A stretch of DNA of 64,000 nt, from positions 248,001-312,000 of the forward strand of contig NZ_VSIY01000015.1 in assembly GCF_008086115.1 (NCBI RefSeq), given 5' to 3'. The DNA comes from Maritimibacter fusiformis (GTDB taxonomy: Bacteria > Pseudomonadota > Alphaproteobacteria > Rhodobacterales > Rhodobacteraceae). Below, in pieces: positions 25,489 through 35,091 of this stretch. The translations under genes and the position numbers were made by a program. Every line of letters begins with the position of its first letter. Positions within the stretch are counted from its first letter, which is position 1. Under the pieces are notes generated by a model that searched no databases, was not told the DNA's origin, and saw only the letters and a program-made list of their open reading frames with translations.

Positions 25489-25757
25489 CAGCCTATCACC
25501 TTCTTCCATTCCTCGATCCGCACGTCGAAAAATAGCCCGGCCCGCGCATAAGGGTCGCCCTCGGCCCAGGCCTCGGCTTCGGCGCGGCTGTCGACGGTCA
25601 GGATCACGAGCGAGCCGCACATCGCGCCCCCCGCGTCCAGAAACGGCCCGGCCTGGGCCACCACGCCGGTGTCCGCGATATAGGCAAGGTGCGCGTCGCG
25701 GTTGGCCTTGCGGGTTTCGATGGCACCGGGCTTGTCAGTGCAGATCAATGCGAACAT
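25488..25757 (-). CDS. YciI family protein
   Basis: The 89-residue protein has the YciI ferredoxin-like fold motifs: MFALICTDKPG, RDAHLAYI with the conserved His, GPFLDAGGAMCGSLVIL and the DPYARAGLFFDVRIEEW end. Members are small putative enzymes, mostly uncharacterised. The start lies three bases after the gpsA stop, and the stop overlaps the EVE start, so gpsA-yciI-EVE read as one unit with tsaD upstream. Confidence 0.9.
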   Translation of the reverse strand: MFALICTDKPGAIETRKANRDAHLAYIADTGVVAQAGPFLDAGGAMCGSLVILTVDSRAEAEAWAEGDPYARAGLFFDVRIEEWKKVIG

Positions 25758-25760
25758 GCT

Positions 25761-26711
25761 CTATTCCTCTTTCAATGGCCGCGCGAACAACAGTTCGACC
25801 GCTTCCCTGACCGTGATTGCCTGATCGACGAGCGCCACCACCATATCGGCGATCGGCATGTCGATTCCTGCGGATGTGGCCGCGTTAGACACTGCTTTAG
25901 CCGTCGCGCGGCCCTCGACGGTGGTGCCGTCATCGGGCGTCGTTCCCCGGCCCAGTGCCAGGCCATAGGCGTAGTTGCGCGATTTCTCCGAGGTGCAGGT
26001 CAGCGCCAGGTCGCCGAACCCGGACAGGCCGGCCAGCGTTTCGGGATGCGCGCCGCGCGCGCCCGCAAACCGCGACATCTCGGCATAGCCCCGGGTCATC
26101 AGCGCGGCCCGCGCGCTTTCGCCAAGACCCGCGCCCATCGCGATGCCACAGGCGATCGCCACCACGTTCTTGAGCGCACCGCCCAGTTCGACGCCGGTCA
26201 GGTCGGTGGAGCGGTATAGGCGAAGGTTGGCGGTCGACAACGCCCGCTGCAACGGCTCGGGGTCTTTCGCGGCCAGTGTCAGCGCGGTGGGAAGCCCGGC
26301 GGCGATATCGACGGCGAAGCTCGGCCCCGACAGGATCGCCGGGGTCGCATCGGGACAGGTGCGCGCGATGATCTCGGCCGGGCCAAGTCCGGTGGCAAGG
26401 TCGATACCCTTGCAGCAGGCCACCAGCGTCTTGCCACGACACAAGGCCCGATGCTCGGTCAGGAATGCCGCGAGTTGCTGCATCGGCACGGCCAGCAGCA
26501 GGATATCGGCACTTGCAGCCCCGGCGATGTCGCCGGTCGCGACAAGGCTGTCGGGAAAGCCATGCCCCGGCAGGCGGCGGGTGTTTTCGCGCCGCTCCTG
26601 CATGTCGCCGGGGTCGCGCGCCCAGAGTGTCACCTTGCGCCCGTCGCGGGCAATCGAAATGGCCAGCGCCGTGCCGAAGGCGCCTGCGCCCAGAACCGAA
26701 ATCCCGCTCAT
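25761..26711 (-). CDS. gpsA: Glycerol-3-phosphate dehydrogenase [NAD(P)+]
   Basis: GpsA reduces dihydroxyacetone phosphate to sn-glycerol 3-phosphate for phospholipid synthesis. The 316-residue protein has the Rossmann motif [10 protein letters not shown] at the N-terminus, [17 protein letters not shown], the catalytic-lysine region [16 protein letters not shown], and [13 protein letters not shown] with SRNYAYG. The ATG at 26711 overlaps the stop of tsaD, so the two are translationally coupled. Confidence 0.96.
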   Translation of the reverse strand: MSGISVLGAGAFGTALAISIARDGRKVTLWARDPGDMQERRENTRRLPGHGFPDSLVATGDIAGAASADILLLAVPMQQLAAFLTEHRALCRGKTLVACCKGIDLATGLGPAEIIARTCPDATPAILSGPSFAVDIAAGLPTALTLAAKDPEPLQRALSTANLRLYRSTDLTGVELGGALKNVVAIACGIAMGAGLGESARAALMTRGYAEMSRFAGARGAHPETLAGLSGFGDLALTCTSEKSRNYAYGLALGRGTTPDDGTTVEGRATAKAVSNAATSAGIDMPIADMVVALVDQAITVREAVELLFARPLKEE

Positions 26712-27805
26712 GCCTTCGCCCCTTTCTTGCCCGATCCAAGCATGGCGGGGCTCTGTTGGTCCAGTGGCCAGCGCGGGCGCGCGGCCAGCGTCATGTCGTC
26801 GGTCAACCCGGCGCGCAACCGCTCGATCCCGGCCCAGGCGATCATCGCGGCGTTGTCGGTGCAAAGCGCCAGGGGTGGGGCAAGGAAACGCGCGCCGAAT
26901 TCCTTTGAAACAGTCTCTAATGCCGCCCGAATCTGCATGTTTGCCGAAACACCGCCCGCGACGGCAAAGACCGGGTCGAACGGATTCGAGGCTATGTATT
27001 CGCTCAGCGCGCGCCGCGATTTCTCGGCCAGCACGTCGGTGACAGCGGCCTGAAACCCGGCGCACAGGTCGGCGCGGTCCTGCACCCGCAGCCCGCCATG
27101 CGCCTCCACCAGCCTGTCGCGCTCTCGCAACAGCGCGGTCTTGAGGCCGGAAAAGCTCATGTCGCAACCCGGCCGGTCCAGAAGTGGGCGCGGCAAGGAA
27201 AACCGGGTCGGATCGCCCGATTTCGCCTCGGCCTCGACCGACGGGCCGCCGGGCTGTGGCAGGGCAAGCAGCTTGGCGGTCTTGTCGAACGCCTCACCGG
27301 GCGCATCGTCGATGGTGCCGCCAAGACGGGTGAAGTCGTCGATGCCGTGCGCGATCAGGAACTGGCTGTGACCGCCCGAAACGAGCAGCATCAGGTAGGG
27401 AAAACTCGCGCCATCGGTCAGCCGTGGCGTCAGGGCGTGGCCGGCGAGGTGATTGACCCCGATCAGCGGCAGGCCGGTGCCCGCCGCCAGCCCCTTGGCC
27501 AGCATGACCCCGGCCAGCACGCCGCCGATCAACCCCGGCCCGGCGGTCACCGCGATGGCGTCGAGCTGGTCAAGTGTCACGTTCGCGTCGGCCAGGGCCT
27601 GCTCGACGCAGAGGTCCAGCTTCTCGGTATGAGCGCGGGCGGCGATCTCGGGCACGACGCCGCCGAAGGCTTCGTGCAGATCGGTCTGGCCCAGGACGAC
27701 AGACGACAGGATTTCGGGCGCGGCGCCGTCGCAATGGCGCACGATGGCCGCGGCGGTGTCGTCGCAACTCGATTCGAGGCCAAGGATGGTGACGGGTTCG
27801 CTCAT
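26708..27805 (-). CDS. tsaD: tRNA N6-adenosine threonylcarbamoyltransferase TsaD
   Basis: TsaD (Gcp/YgjD) transfers the threonylcarbamoyl group to A37 of tRNA. The 365-residue protein has ASKHA-fold motifs: [27 protein letters not shown] with the metal-binding His pair, [28 protein letters not shown] and [22 protein letters not shown] start at ATG 27805 (MSEPVTILG); the longer frame overlaps the region upstream of hemD. It is divergent from hemD across 71 bases and pairs functionally with tsaE at 13.6-14.1 kb. Confidence 0.96.
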   Translation of the reverse strand: MSEPVTILGLESSCDDTAAAIVRHCDGAAPEILSSVVLGQTDLHEAFGGVVPEIAARAHTEKLDLCVEQALADANVTLDQLDAIAVTAGPGLIGGVLAGVMLAKGLAAGTGLPLIGVNHLAGHALTPRLTDGASFPYLMLLVSGGHSQFLIAHGIDDFTRLGGTIDDAPGEAFDKTAKLLALPQPGGPSVEAEAKSGDPTRFSLPRPLLDRPGCDMSFSGLKTALLRERDRLVEAHGGLRVQDRADLCAGFQAAVTDVLAEKSRRALSEYIASNPFDPVFAVAGGVSANMQIRAALETVSKEFGARFLAPPLALCTDNAAMIAWAGIERLRAGLTDDMTLAARPRWPLDQQSPAMLGSGKKGAKA

Positions 27806-27876
27806 GCCGTGCCGGTTGCGATGGGGTTCGGAGCGGGGTAACACCAGCCGACGCCCCACACAATCCCGAGACGCCG

Positions 27877-28557
27877 ATGACGCCCACGCTTGTTCTGACA
27901 CGACCCGAAAGCCAGGCGCGCGCGCTGGTGGCGGAGTTGGGCCTGGACCTGCCGGTGGTGATCGCCCCGGTTCTAGAGATCGCGCCCGCCGCCCCGCCGC
28001 CGGATCTGGGCGGTTATCGCGGCGTGATCCTGACCTCGGTGAACGGGGTCGATCATGCGCCCGATCTGACCGGAAAGCGGGTCTATTGCGTCGGGCAACG
28101 CACCGCCGAGGCTGCGCGGGCCAAGGGTGGCGATGTCAGGCTGGTAACGCCTGACGCCGCGCGCTTTGTCCGCCAGATCCAGGCCGAAGGACCACTGGTG
28201 CATCTGCATGGCCGCCACCGGGCCGGCACGGTGGCCGAAGACCTGACTTTGGCTGGATTAGAGACACATTCCGTCACGGTTTACGAGCAAAACGCCCTGT
28301 CGCTGACCGAGGAAGCGAAGGCGTTGATCGAGGGTTCGTCCCGGGTCATCCTGCCCCTCTATTCTCCGCGCACCGCCAGACTGGTTGGGGCGGGTGTCGC
28401 GCGGGTCGGGCCGAATGTGCATGTCATCGCGATCAGCCCGGCAGCAGCCGAAGCCTGGACCGCCGAGACCGGACATTCACCCGAGGTCTGTGCCGAGCCT
28501 GATGGCGAAACCATGCGCAAGCGGATTCGTGCGGCCTGCGAGACTGAGTCGCCTTGA
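27877..28557 (+). CDS. hemD: Uroporphyrinogen-III synthase
   Basis: HemD closes and isomerises hydroxymethylbilane to uroporphyrinogen III in heme synthesis. The 226-residue protein shows the weakly conserved but recognisable motifs [31 protein letters not shown] and [12 protein letters not shown]. The assignment is strengthened by its place before the Mic60 and hemY genes, the usual alphaproteobacterial order. hemC is not next to it here; tsaD lies divergently upstream. Confidence 0.92.
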   Translation: MTPTLVLTRPESQARALVAELGLDLPVVIAPVLEIAPAAPPPDLGGYRGVILTSVNGVDHAPDLTGKRVYCVGQRTAEAARAKGGDVRLVTPDAARFVRQIQAEGPLVHLHGRHRAGTVAEDLTLAGLETHSVTVYEQNALSLTEEAKALIEGSSRVILPLYSPRTARLVGAGVARVGPNVHVIAISPAAAEAWTAETGHSPEVCAEPDGETMRKRIRAACETESP

Positions 28558-28625
28558 GGCCGGTCAGGGGCGCGTCTAGGGTTGTCGGGCACCCGTGACG
28601 GGCTCGCAGATTCGAAAGGGAGTGA

Positions 28626-29819
28626 ATGGCCAAACCTCCGAAACCATCCGAAAAGCCCGACGAGCCACTGGCCGATGACGTCAAGGACGCGATCGAGGAT
28701 GCGGTCGTGCTGGACGAACCCGTCGACGATCCAGTGCCCCCCGATGACGAAGCGGCGCAGCCGGAAGAGACGCCGGACAGGCCCGAAGACCCGCCGCAGC
28801 CCACGCCGCCGGCCGCTCCCGCGAAACGCCGGGGCGGGATGGGGGTTGCGTTCGGCCTCATACTGGGCGGGCTTGTCGCGGCGGTGATCGGGTTCGCGGC
28901 GGCGCGCACAATCGTGCCGGAGGGCTGGCCGTTTCCGGGCGTGGCGCCTGAGCCTGACCCGCTGATCGCGGTAATCGAAGCGCAGGACGCGCGGATCGCC
29001 GGGCTGGAGGCGCAGGCCGAGACGCTGGCCGCCGAGGTCGAAGCCCAGAGCGCCGACGACAGCCTGTCGGTGCTGCGCGATGAGATCGAACAACTGATTG
29101 CCGAGAACGCCGAGGCGACGACGACCCGGCTCGACGACCTTGCTGCGCGGATCACGGAGATCGAAAAGACCGCGCCGGGCGGTGGAACCGAAGCCGCCGA
29201 GGCCGCCGCCGCAGCCTATGAGCGCGAGCTTGCAGAGATCCGCGCGATGGTCGAGGCGGAACTGGCCGAGTTGCGGACGGTTCAGGAAAAGGCCGAGGTG
29301 CTGGAGCAGGAGGCCGCCGAAGCGGCCGGCGACGCGGCTGGCCGTGCCGCCTTGGCCCGAGTTGTGGCGGCGCTCGACACCGGACAGCCGTTTGCCGAGG
29401 CGCTCGATGAACTGGCGGCGATCTCGGGCGAGGCACCGCCCGACGCGCTTGCCAGCCTTGCGGCCGATGGCGCCCCGACACTGGCCATGTTGCAAGACAG
29501 CTTTCCAGCCGCTGCCCGGGCCGCGTTGGATGCGTCCATTCGCGCGGCGGTCGAGGATGGCAGCATGAACCGCTTTGCCGCCTTCTTGCGGACCCAGCTT
29601 GGCACGAGGTCGCTGGAACCCAGGCCGGGCGACGACCCGGACGCGATCCTGTCACGCGCCGAGGATGCGCTGCGCAAGGGCCAGATCGTTGAGGCGCTGG
29701 GCGAGCTCGATGCCATGCCCGAGGCGGCCCGTCCCGCGCTGTCCGAATGGCGGACCATGGCCGAAACCCGCCTGGCGGCGCTGAACGCCGGGGCCGATCT
29801 GGCCGAAGCGCTGAAATAA
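28626..29819 (+). CDS. Alphaproteobacterial Mic60/mitofilin homologue
   Basis: The 397-residue protein has an acidic, proline-rich cytoplasmic N-terminus (about 1-67), one transmembrane helix (about 70-95), a long coiled coil (about 105-240), and a C-terminal mitofilin-like helical domain (DSFPAAARAALDAS ... LRKGQIVEALGELDAMPEAAR). Mic60 homologues of alphaproteobacteria shape intracytoplasmic or inner membranes and are encoded between hemD and hemY, exactly as here. The start is ATG 28626 after AAAGGGAG. Confidence 0.88.
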   Translation: MAKPPKPSEKPDEPLADDVKDAIEDAVVLDEPVDDPVPPDDEAAQPEETPDRPEDPPQPTPPAAPAKRRGGMGVAFGLILGGLVAAVIGFAAARTIVPEGWPFPGVAPEPDPLIAVIEAQDARIAGLEAQAETLAAEVEAQSADDSLSVLRDEIEQLIAENAEATTTRLDDLAARITEIEKTAPGGGTEAAEAAAAAYERELAEIRAMVEAELAELRTVQEKAEVLEQEAAEAAGDAAGRAALARVVAALDTGQPFAEALDELAAISGEAPPDALASLAADGAPTLAMLQDSFPAAARAALDASIRAAVEDGSMNRFAAFLRTQLGTRSLEPRPGDDPDAILSRAEDALRKGQIVEALGELDAMPEAARPALSEWRTMAETRLAALNAGADLAEALK

Positions 29820-29829
29820 GGATGAATTG

Positions 29830-31353
29830 ATGCTCTGGTCCCTGTTCAAGATTGTCCTTTTCGTCGTCCTGATCGCCGCGCTGACGCTGGGCGCGGGCTA
29901 TCTGATGGAGACCGAGGGCGGCGTGCGCATCGCCATCGGAGGCACCGAGTTGACGCTGGGCACGTTCCAGACCGTCATCGCGCTGATCGTGCTGGTTCTG
30001 GCGGTCTGGCTGTTGATCAAGCTGGTCAATCTGCTCGTGGCGGTGGTGCGGTTTCTGAACGGGGACGAGACCGCGATCAGCCGCTACTTCGACCGCAACC
30101 GCGAACGCAAGGGCTACGAGGCGCTGGCCGACGGGATGATGGCGCTGGCCTCGGGCGAGGAAAAGGTCGCGATGTCCAAGGCAGCGCGGGCCGAGAAGTT
30201 CCTGCACCGGCCCGAGTTGACCAACCTGATCACCGCGCAGGCCGCCGAGATGTCGGGTGACCGCAAGAAGGCCGAACAGGTCTACAAGCGCCTGTTGGCG
30301 GATGAGCGCACGCGCTTTGTCGGCATCCGCGGCATCCTCAAGCAGAAGCTCGAGGACGGCGACACCGAAACCGCGATGAAACTGGCGGAAAAGGCCTTTG
30401 CCCTGAAACCGCGCCATGCCGAGACCGGCGATATCCTTCTGGCGCTTCAGGCAACGCAGAACGACTGGACCGGCGCACGCAAGACGCTGGGCACCAAGGT
30501 CAGGACCGGGGCGCTGCCAAAGGACGTGGGCAAGCGGCGCGATGCGGTCCTGGCGCTGCAGGAGGCCAAGGAGGTGTTCGCCGAAGGCAATTCGATCCGC
30601 GCGCGCGAATCGGCGATCGAGGCCAACAAACTGTCGCCCGATCTGATCCCGGCGGCGGTGATGGCGTCAAAAAGCTATCTTGAGAAGGGCAATGCCCGCT
30701 ACGCCGCGCGCGTGCTCAGCAAGACCTGGCAGGCCCAGCCGCACCCCGACCTTGCCGCCGCCTTCGCCGCGATCCGCCCGGACGAGACACCGGCTGAGCG
30801 GTTGAAACGCTTCAAGACCCTGACCAAGCACCGCCCCGGCCATCCCGAATCCCGGATGCTGCTGGCGGAACTGCATATCGCCGCCGAGGACTATGACAAG
30901 GCGCGCGACGTTCTGGGCGATCTGGCCGAGACCAACCCGACCCAGCGCACCCTGACGCTGATGGCGGCGATCGAGCGCGGTCAGGGCGCCGACGACGACG
31001 TGGTTCGCGGCTGGCTGGCAAAAGCCGTGGTGGCGCCGCGCGGCCCGCAATGGGTCTGTGAGAAGTGCAATCATATCCACAGCGACTGGGCGCCGGTCTG
31101 CCTGGGCTGCGGTGCCTTCGACACGCTGAGCTGGACGGTTCCCTCCGAGGGCGAGATCAAGATGCCGGGCGGAGCCGAGATGCTGCCGCTCCTGGTCGGC
31201 AAGCCGCGCGAGCCGGTCGTGACCGAGCCGGACCCGTCGCCGGATGCGCCGCAGGACGAACCGGTTGAGCCGCCGCATGCGGATTACGTCGAGCCGGAAA
31301 CCGTCGACGGCGAAGTGCTTGCCCCCGAGGTTGAGGCGAAACCCGAAAAATAG
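29830..31353 (+). CDS. hemY: HemY-like inner-membrane TPR protein with C-terminal zinc ribbon
   Basis: The 507-residue protein has two N-terminal transmembrane helices (about 5-27 and 42-72), the HemY N-terminal domain (RYFDRNRERKGYEALADGMMALASGEEKVAMSKA), and then TPR-like helices to about residue 395. This is the HemY of heme operons (not protoporphyrinogen oxidase). Near the end it has a four-cysteine zinc ribbon: Cys410, Cys413, Cys424 and Cys427 (CEKC ... CLGC), followed by an acidic proline-rich tail. Start ATG 29830 is supported by AAGGA; it follows the Mic60 gene by 10 bases. Confidence 0.88.
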   Translation: MLWSLFKIVLFVVLIAALTLGAGYLMETEGGVRIAIGGTELTLGTFQTVIALIVLVLAVWLLIKLVNLLVAVVRFLNGDETAISRYFDRNRERKGYEALADGMMALASGEEKVAMSKAARAEKFLHRPELTNLITAQAAEMSGDRKKAEQVYKRLLADERTRFVGIRGILKQKLEDGDTETAMKLAEKAFALKPRHAETGDILLALQATQNDWTGARKTLGTKVRTGALPKDVGKRRDAVLALQEAKEVFAEGNSIRARESAIEANKLSPDLIPAAVMASKSYLEKGNARYAARVLSKTWQAQPHPDLAAAFAAIRPDETPAERLKRFKTLTKHRPGHPESRMLLAELHIAAEDYDKARDVLGDLAETNPTQRTLTLMAAIERGQGADDDVVRGWLAKAVVAPRGPQWVCEKCNHIHSDWAPVCLGCGAFDTLSWTVPSEGEIKMPGGAEMLPLLVGKPREPVVTEPDPSPDAPQDEPVEPPHADYVEPETVDGEVLAPEVEAKPEK

Positions 31354-31403
31354 GGCTACACACCGCCGGGGCGTGGTGCTAATGACCCGGCACCACGCGA
31401 AGT

Positions 31404-31479
31404 GCCGGTGTAGCTCAGCTGGTAGAGCACGTCATTCGTAATGATGGGGTCGGGGGTTCGAGTCCCTTCACCGGCACCA
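31404..31479 (+). tRNA. tRNA-Thr (anticodon CGU)
   Basis: The 76-base gene folds as a standard cloverleaf. The acceptor stem is GCCGGTG (31404-31410) with CACCGGC (31469-31475), the D stem is GCTC/GAGC, and the anticodon stem is CGTCA/TGATG with loop TTCGTAA, so the anticodon is CGT (reads ACG). The T arm has GTTCGAGTC. The 3' CCA is encoded (31477-31479). Confidence 0.97.
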
Positions 31480-31502
31480 CTTCGCGGTCTTCCGAACACC
31501 CC

Positions 31503-34289
31503 CTATTCGAACAGGATGTCCGACAGGCTGAACTCGCCAGGCGCGATGCCGTTCAGGGTGATTTCGCCGTTGTCCCATGAGATTCGCAGGTCGCCGGCGG
31601 CGCTGGACAGGGTCAGGTCGGAGGCTGTTGCCTGCCGGATGACGATCAGGTCGACGTCGGGATTGAAGTCGGTGATCCGGTCGTAGCCGCTGGTGTCGGT
31701 GTCGAAGACGAAGGTATCGGCGGCGATCCCGCCGGACAGGAGGTCGTCGCCCGCCCCTCCGATCAGCCGATCCGCGCCGGGGCCGCCGAACAGCCGGTCG
31801 TTGCCTGACCCGCCGTCGAGCAGATCGTTGCCGAGCTGGCCGATCAGCCTGTCGTCGCCGCTGTCGCCGGCAAGGTCGTCGTTGCCGGTGCCGCCCCAGA
31901 GAAAGTCGTTTTGGCTGCCGCCCCGGATGAAGTCGTTGCCATCGCCGCCCGACAGGCGGTCATGCCCGTGCCCGCCGATGATGATGTCGTTGCCTTCGTT
32001 GCCGCGAATCCGGTCGCGGGCGGTGCCGCCGTCGAGATAGTCGTCGCCCGCGCCGCCATTCATCAGGTCCATGCCATAGCCGCCATAGAGTCGGTCATTG
32101 CCGTCAGCGCCGTGAATGGTGTCTTCGCCATCGCCGCCGAACAGGAGATCGTCACCGTCGCCGCCGGACAGGGTGTCGTTGCCGTTGCCGCCGCGCAGGG
32201 TGTCGGCGCCTGCGTCGCCGCGCAACACGTCGTCGCCATCCTCTCCGATCAGGGTGTCGTCGCCGTCGCGGCCGAACAGCATGTCGTCGCCGTCGCCGCC
32301 ATTCAGGAAATCGTCGCCGCCGTCGCCGAACAGCCGGTCACGATGGGCGCCGCCATAAAGCTTGTCGTTGCCCGGGCCGCCTTCGATCCGGTCCCAGCCG
32401 CTGCCGCCATAGACGATGTCGTCGCCGCCACCGGCCAGCACGAGGTCATTGCCCGCGCCGCTGCGGATGAAGTCGCAGTCATCGCCGCCGTCGATCAGGT
32501 CTTCGCCACTTCCGGTGAAGATCACGTCGCAGCCTGCGCCCGCGATGATCACGTCACCGTCGCTGCCCTGGCTTTCCGACAGGTCGCGAAACAGGTCGTC
32601 GCCGTCCTCGAGATGCACCAGCTTGACCCCGGCGCCGCCGAAGACGCTGTCGTTGCCGTCCCCGGCCCAGACGGTGTCATTGCCGGACCCCGGCGCGATG
32701 GTCTGATCGCCGGGACCGCCGAACAGGATGTCGTCGCCGTCGGTGCCGGTTATGTCATGGGCGGTATCGGCGGGAAACTCGTAGTCGCTGAGGTCGAGAG
32801 GCCGATTCAACCCGGCAAGCACCGCCGCGCGCACGGCGGCGGGGTTGAGCGTGGTTTGGCCCGGGCCGTGCAGCACCAGCACTTCGCCGCGCCAGACCAC
32901 CTCGGCCCCGGTCGCGGTGGGGGTGATGGTTAGGCTGGCGGGGTCGTGGAACATCGGCCAGGCGCTGAGATCCAGCCGGTCGAGGGCCGGGTTGAAATCC
33001 GTGATGATGTCCTCGGTGCCATCGTTGCGCAGCACGAACAGGTCGCGCCCGCCGCCGCCGGTCATCAGGTCACGGCCAGCGCCGTCGACGATCACGTCAT
33101 CCCCGTTCCCGCCGGAAATCTGGTCCTTGCCGCTATTGCCGATCAGGAAGTCGTCACCGGCACTGCCGGAAAACGTCTGGCCACCCTCCGTGGCGGCGTG
33201 GGTGATGCCCTGGTCCGCGATGTCGATGGCCAGGTCGGTCAGCCCGGATTCGGCTTGCGAGGCCACCAGGAGGCGCAGGGTGTCGCCAAGGACCGTGCCT
33301 GCGATGGCGGTCACGTTCTGCAAGCTGGTGTCGTGGCGATCCTCGATCGAGGTGAGGTATTGCAACTGGCCGCCCGGGAGCAGGGCAAACAGGCTGAGCC
33401 CGTCGTCGGCACCGCCCGCGACAAGGTAGGTGATACCGCCCGCGGACATCGCGGCGACGCTCTGGACGCCGCCGAACCGGGTTTCGAGCGTGTCGAGCAC
33501 ATGGTCGGTCGGGGTCAGTGAGCCGGTGGCCCCGACCAGAAACACGCTGAGTGCGCCTGCCGTATCCTGCGCCGAGGCGACGATGAGGTATTGAGCGCCT
33601 CCAATTTCCGCGGTGGCGAGCGCGGTGGGGACCATCAGCCCGACACCCTGGTCCGGCCCGCTCTTGTCGGCGGCAACCGGGCCGTTCGGCGTGAGACGGT
33701 AGCTGGTGATCGCGTGGTCGGACCCGGAGGCCGCGATCAGGATATCCGAGGTGCCGACCTCAAGCGTTGCGAACCGCGTGATCGCGCCGCGCAGGGCGCC
33801 GGGGCTGTCGGGCATGTCGCTCTGGTGCGTCAAAGCGTTCGGCCCGGTGACGGTATAGGCGGAAAAGCCGCCATCCGGCTGGGCGACCACCAGCCCTTCG
33901 GGGGTCTCGATCAGGGCGGGCAGGCGGCCTTCGGGCGCGGTGAAGCCCGAATAGGCCGTGAAGCCGCCGATGCTGCCATTGGCTGGCAGGGAATAGCTGC
34001 CCAGCGCGGTCGGGCCGGTCGCGCCGATGACCGCGCGCAAGCCGTTGCCGGTGTCGACCAGTGCCAGGTCGCGGGTGATGCCCGAAGCCCAGGACGGGTT
34101 GAAGAACTGGTGGTCGAGCACGGTCGTGCCGCCGTTCTCGGACAGGCGCAGGCTGACCAGCCCGCCGTTTGGCCCCGACAGCGCATAGACATGCGCGGTC
34201 GCACCGTTCCCGACCAGTTCGAGATCGCTGATCGCGCTGTCCAGCGCCTCGTAACCGTCGGTGATGATTCCCCGCACCTGGAATTGCAT
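31503..34289 (-). CDS. Large RTX (hemolysin-type calcium-binding repeat) protein with N-terminal beta-propeller-like region
   Basis: The 928-residue protein has four parts. Residues 1-365 have repeating beta-rich units suggestive of a propeller (VYALSGPNGGLVSLRLS, LIVASAQDTAGALSVF, YLVAGGADDGLSLFALL). A short RTX block follows (370-420), then an ITDFNPALDRLDLSAW segment (429-444) like the serralysin C-terminal domain, and a long RTX block (513-860) with about 35 GGxGxDxL nonapeptides. The C-terminus (ITDFNPDVDLIVI to SLSDILFE) looks like a type I secretion signal. Cys587 and Cys605 inside the repeats are unusual. No type I transporter is adjacent. ATG 34289 is favoured over ATG 34325 for its upstream GGGG. 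It is probably a secreted surface or matrix protein. Confidence 0.88.
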   Translation of the reverse strand: MQFQVRGIITDGYEALDSAISDLELVGNGATAHVYALSGPNGGLVSLRLSENGGTTVLDHQFFNPSWASGITRDLALVDTGNGLRAVIGATGPTALGSYSLPANGSIGGFTAYSGFTAPEGRLPALIETPEGLVVAQPDGGFSAYTVTGPNALTHQSDMPDSPGALRGAITRFATLEVGTSDILIAASGSDHAITSYRLTPNGPVAADKSGPDQGVGLMVPTALATAEIGGAQYLIVASAQDTAGALSVFLVGATGSLTPTDHVLDTLETRFGGVQSVAAMSAGGITYLVAGGADDGLSLFALLPGGQLQYLTSIEDRHDTSLQNVTAIAGTVLGDTLRLLVASQAESGLTDLAIDIADQGITHAATEGGQTFSGSAGDDFLIGNSGKDQISGGNGDDVIVDGAGRDLMTGGGGRDLFVLRNDGTEDIITDFNPALDRLDLSAWPMFHDPASLTITPTATGAEVVWRGEVLVLHGPGQTTLNPAAVRAAVLAGLNRPLDLSDYEFPADTAHDITGTDGDDILFGGPGDQTIAPGSGNDTVWAGDGNDSVFGGAGVKLVHLEDGDDLFRDLSESQGSDGDVIIAGAGCDVIFTGSGEDLIDGGDDCDFIRSGAGNDLVLAGGGDDIVYGGSGWDRIEGGPGNDKLYGGAHRDRLFGDGGDDFLNGGDGDDMLFGRDGDDTLIGEDGDDVLRGDAGADTLRGGNGNDTLSGGDGDDLLFGGDGEDTIHGADGNDRLYGGYGMDLMNGGAGDDYLDGGTARDRIRGNEGNDIIIGGHGHDRLSGGDGNDFIRGGSQNDFLWGGTGNDDLAGDSGDDRLIGQLGNDLLDGGSGNDRLFGGPGADRLIGGAGDDLLSGGIAADTFVFDTDTSGYDRITDFNPDVDLIVIRQATASDLTLSSAAGDLRISWDNGEITLNGIAPGEFSLSDILFE

Positions 34290-34431
34290 GATGACACCCC
34301 ACGTCTCACCCGTATCCAGTGACATTGGGGGCGCATTCGGCCATCCTCCGGCGCCGGTTTGTGGCCAAATCGCGGAGAATGCCTCAACTGTGCAGGGTTA
34401 TGTTAGCCGGGGCGTTAACCCTGCGTCGGGT

Positions 34432-35088
34432 TCAGGCGGACAGACGGGCCTCGTGCTGGTGGATCGCGGCCTCGATATCCTCGAAATAGGTCAGGCGGCC
34501 GTCCTCGAGGATCAGTGCGGTGTCGCAGTAGTCGCGGATATCGCGCATGTTGTGGCTGACCATGATCGCGGTGGCATTGGCGACGCGGTGGCGAAACACC
34601 GCGCGGCTCTTGCGGCGAAAGGCGGCGTCGCCCACGGACGTCACCTCGTCGACCAGGTAAGTGTCGAAGCGGATGCCCATCGCCGCGCCGAACACCAGCC
34701 GCGAGCGCATGCCGGTGGAATAGCTGCGTAGCGGCATGTGGAATTGCTGCCCAAGCTCCGAGAAATCGGCGACGAAGGCCATCAGCGACTCGGTCTCGAC
34801 GCCGTAGACACGGGCGAGAAAGCGGACGTTCTGCGCCCCGGTCAATTCGGGGTGGAAGGCCCCGCCCAGCCCGACCGGCCACGAGATCGAGCCGTCACTG
34901 ACGATCCGCCCGCTATCGGGCCGGATGGTGCCCGCGATCAGGCCCAGAAGCGTCGATTTGCCTGCCCCGTTGCGACCCAGAAGCGCCAGTGTCTGGCCGG
35001 TCGGCAGGGTAAAGCTGAGCCGATCGATCACGGTGTGGCGGCGGCCCAGCACCCGAAAACTCTTGGTCAGGTTCTCGAACCGCAGCAT
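34432..35088 (-). CDS. kpsT: Polysaccharide ABC exporter ATP-binding protein, KpsT type
   Basis: The 218-residue ATPase has Walker A (LLGRNGAGKSTLLG), the degenerate signature YSTGMRSRL typical of KpsT/Wzt in place of LSGGQ, Walker B with YLVDEV, and the switch His in VSHNMRDIRDY. This family powers export of capsular polysaccharide across the inner membrane. Its length (about 220) matches KpsT, without the carbohydrate-binding extension of Wzt. It starts three bases after the kpsE stop. Confidence 0.9.
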   Translation of the reverse strand: MLRFENLTKSFRVLGRRHTVIDRLSFTLPTGQTLALLGRNGAGKSTLLGLIAGTIRPDSGRIVSDGSISWPVGLGGAFHPELTGAQNVRFLARVYGVETESLMAFVADFSELGQQFHMPLRSYSTGMRSRLVFGAAMGIRFDTYLVDEVTSVGDAAFRRKSRAVFRHRVANATAIMVSHNMRDIRDYCDTALILEDGRLTYFEDIEAAIHQHEARLSA

Positions 35089-35091
35089 GGG

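Noticed and set aside
31404..31502. Integration site of a mobile element at tRNA-Thr
   Set aside because: No integrase is near, no direct repeat of the tRNA 3' end was seen nearby, and the flanking RTX gene has the same base composition as its surroundings.
31700..32700. Tandem short repeats that look like a satellite or CRISPR-like array
   Set aside because: The repeat period matches the nine-residue GGxGxDxL units of the RTX protein in frame; there are no constant repeats with unique spacers.
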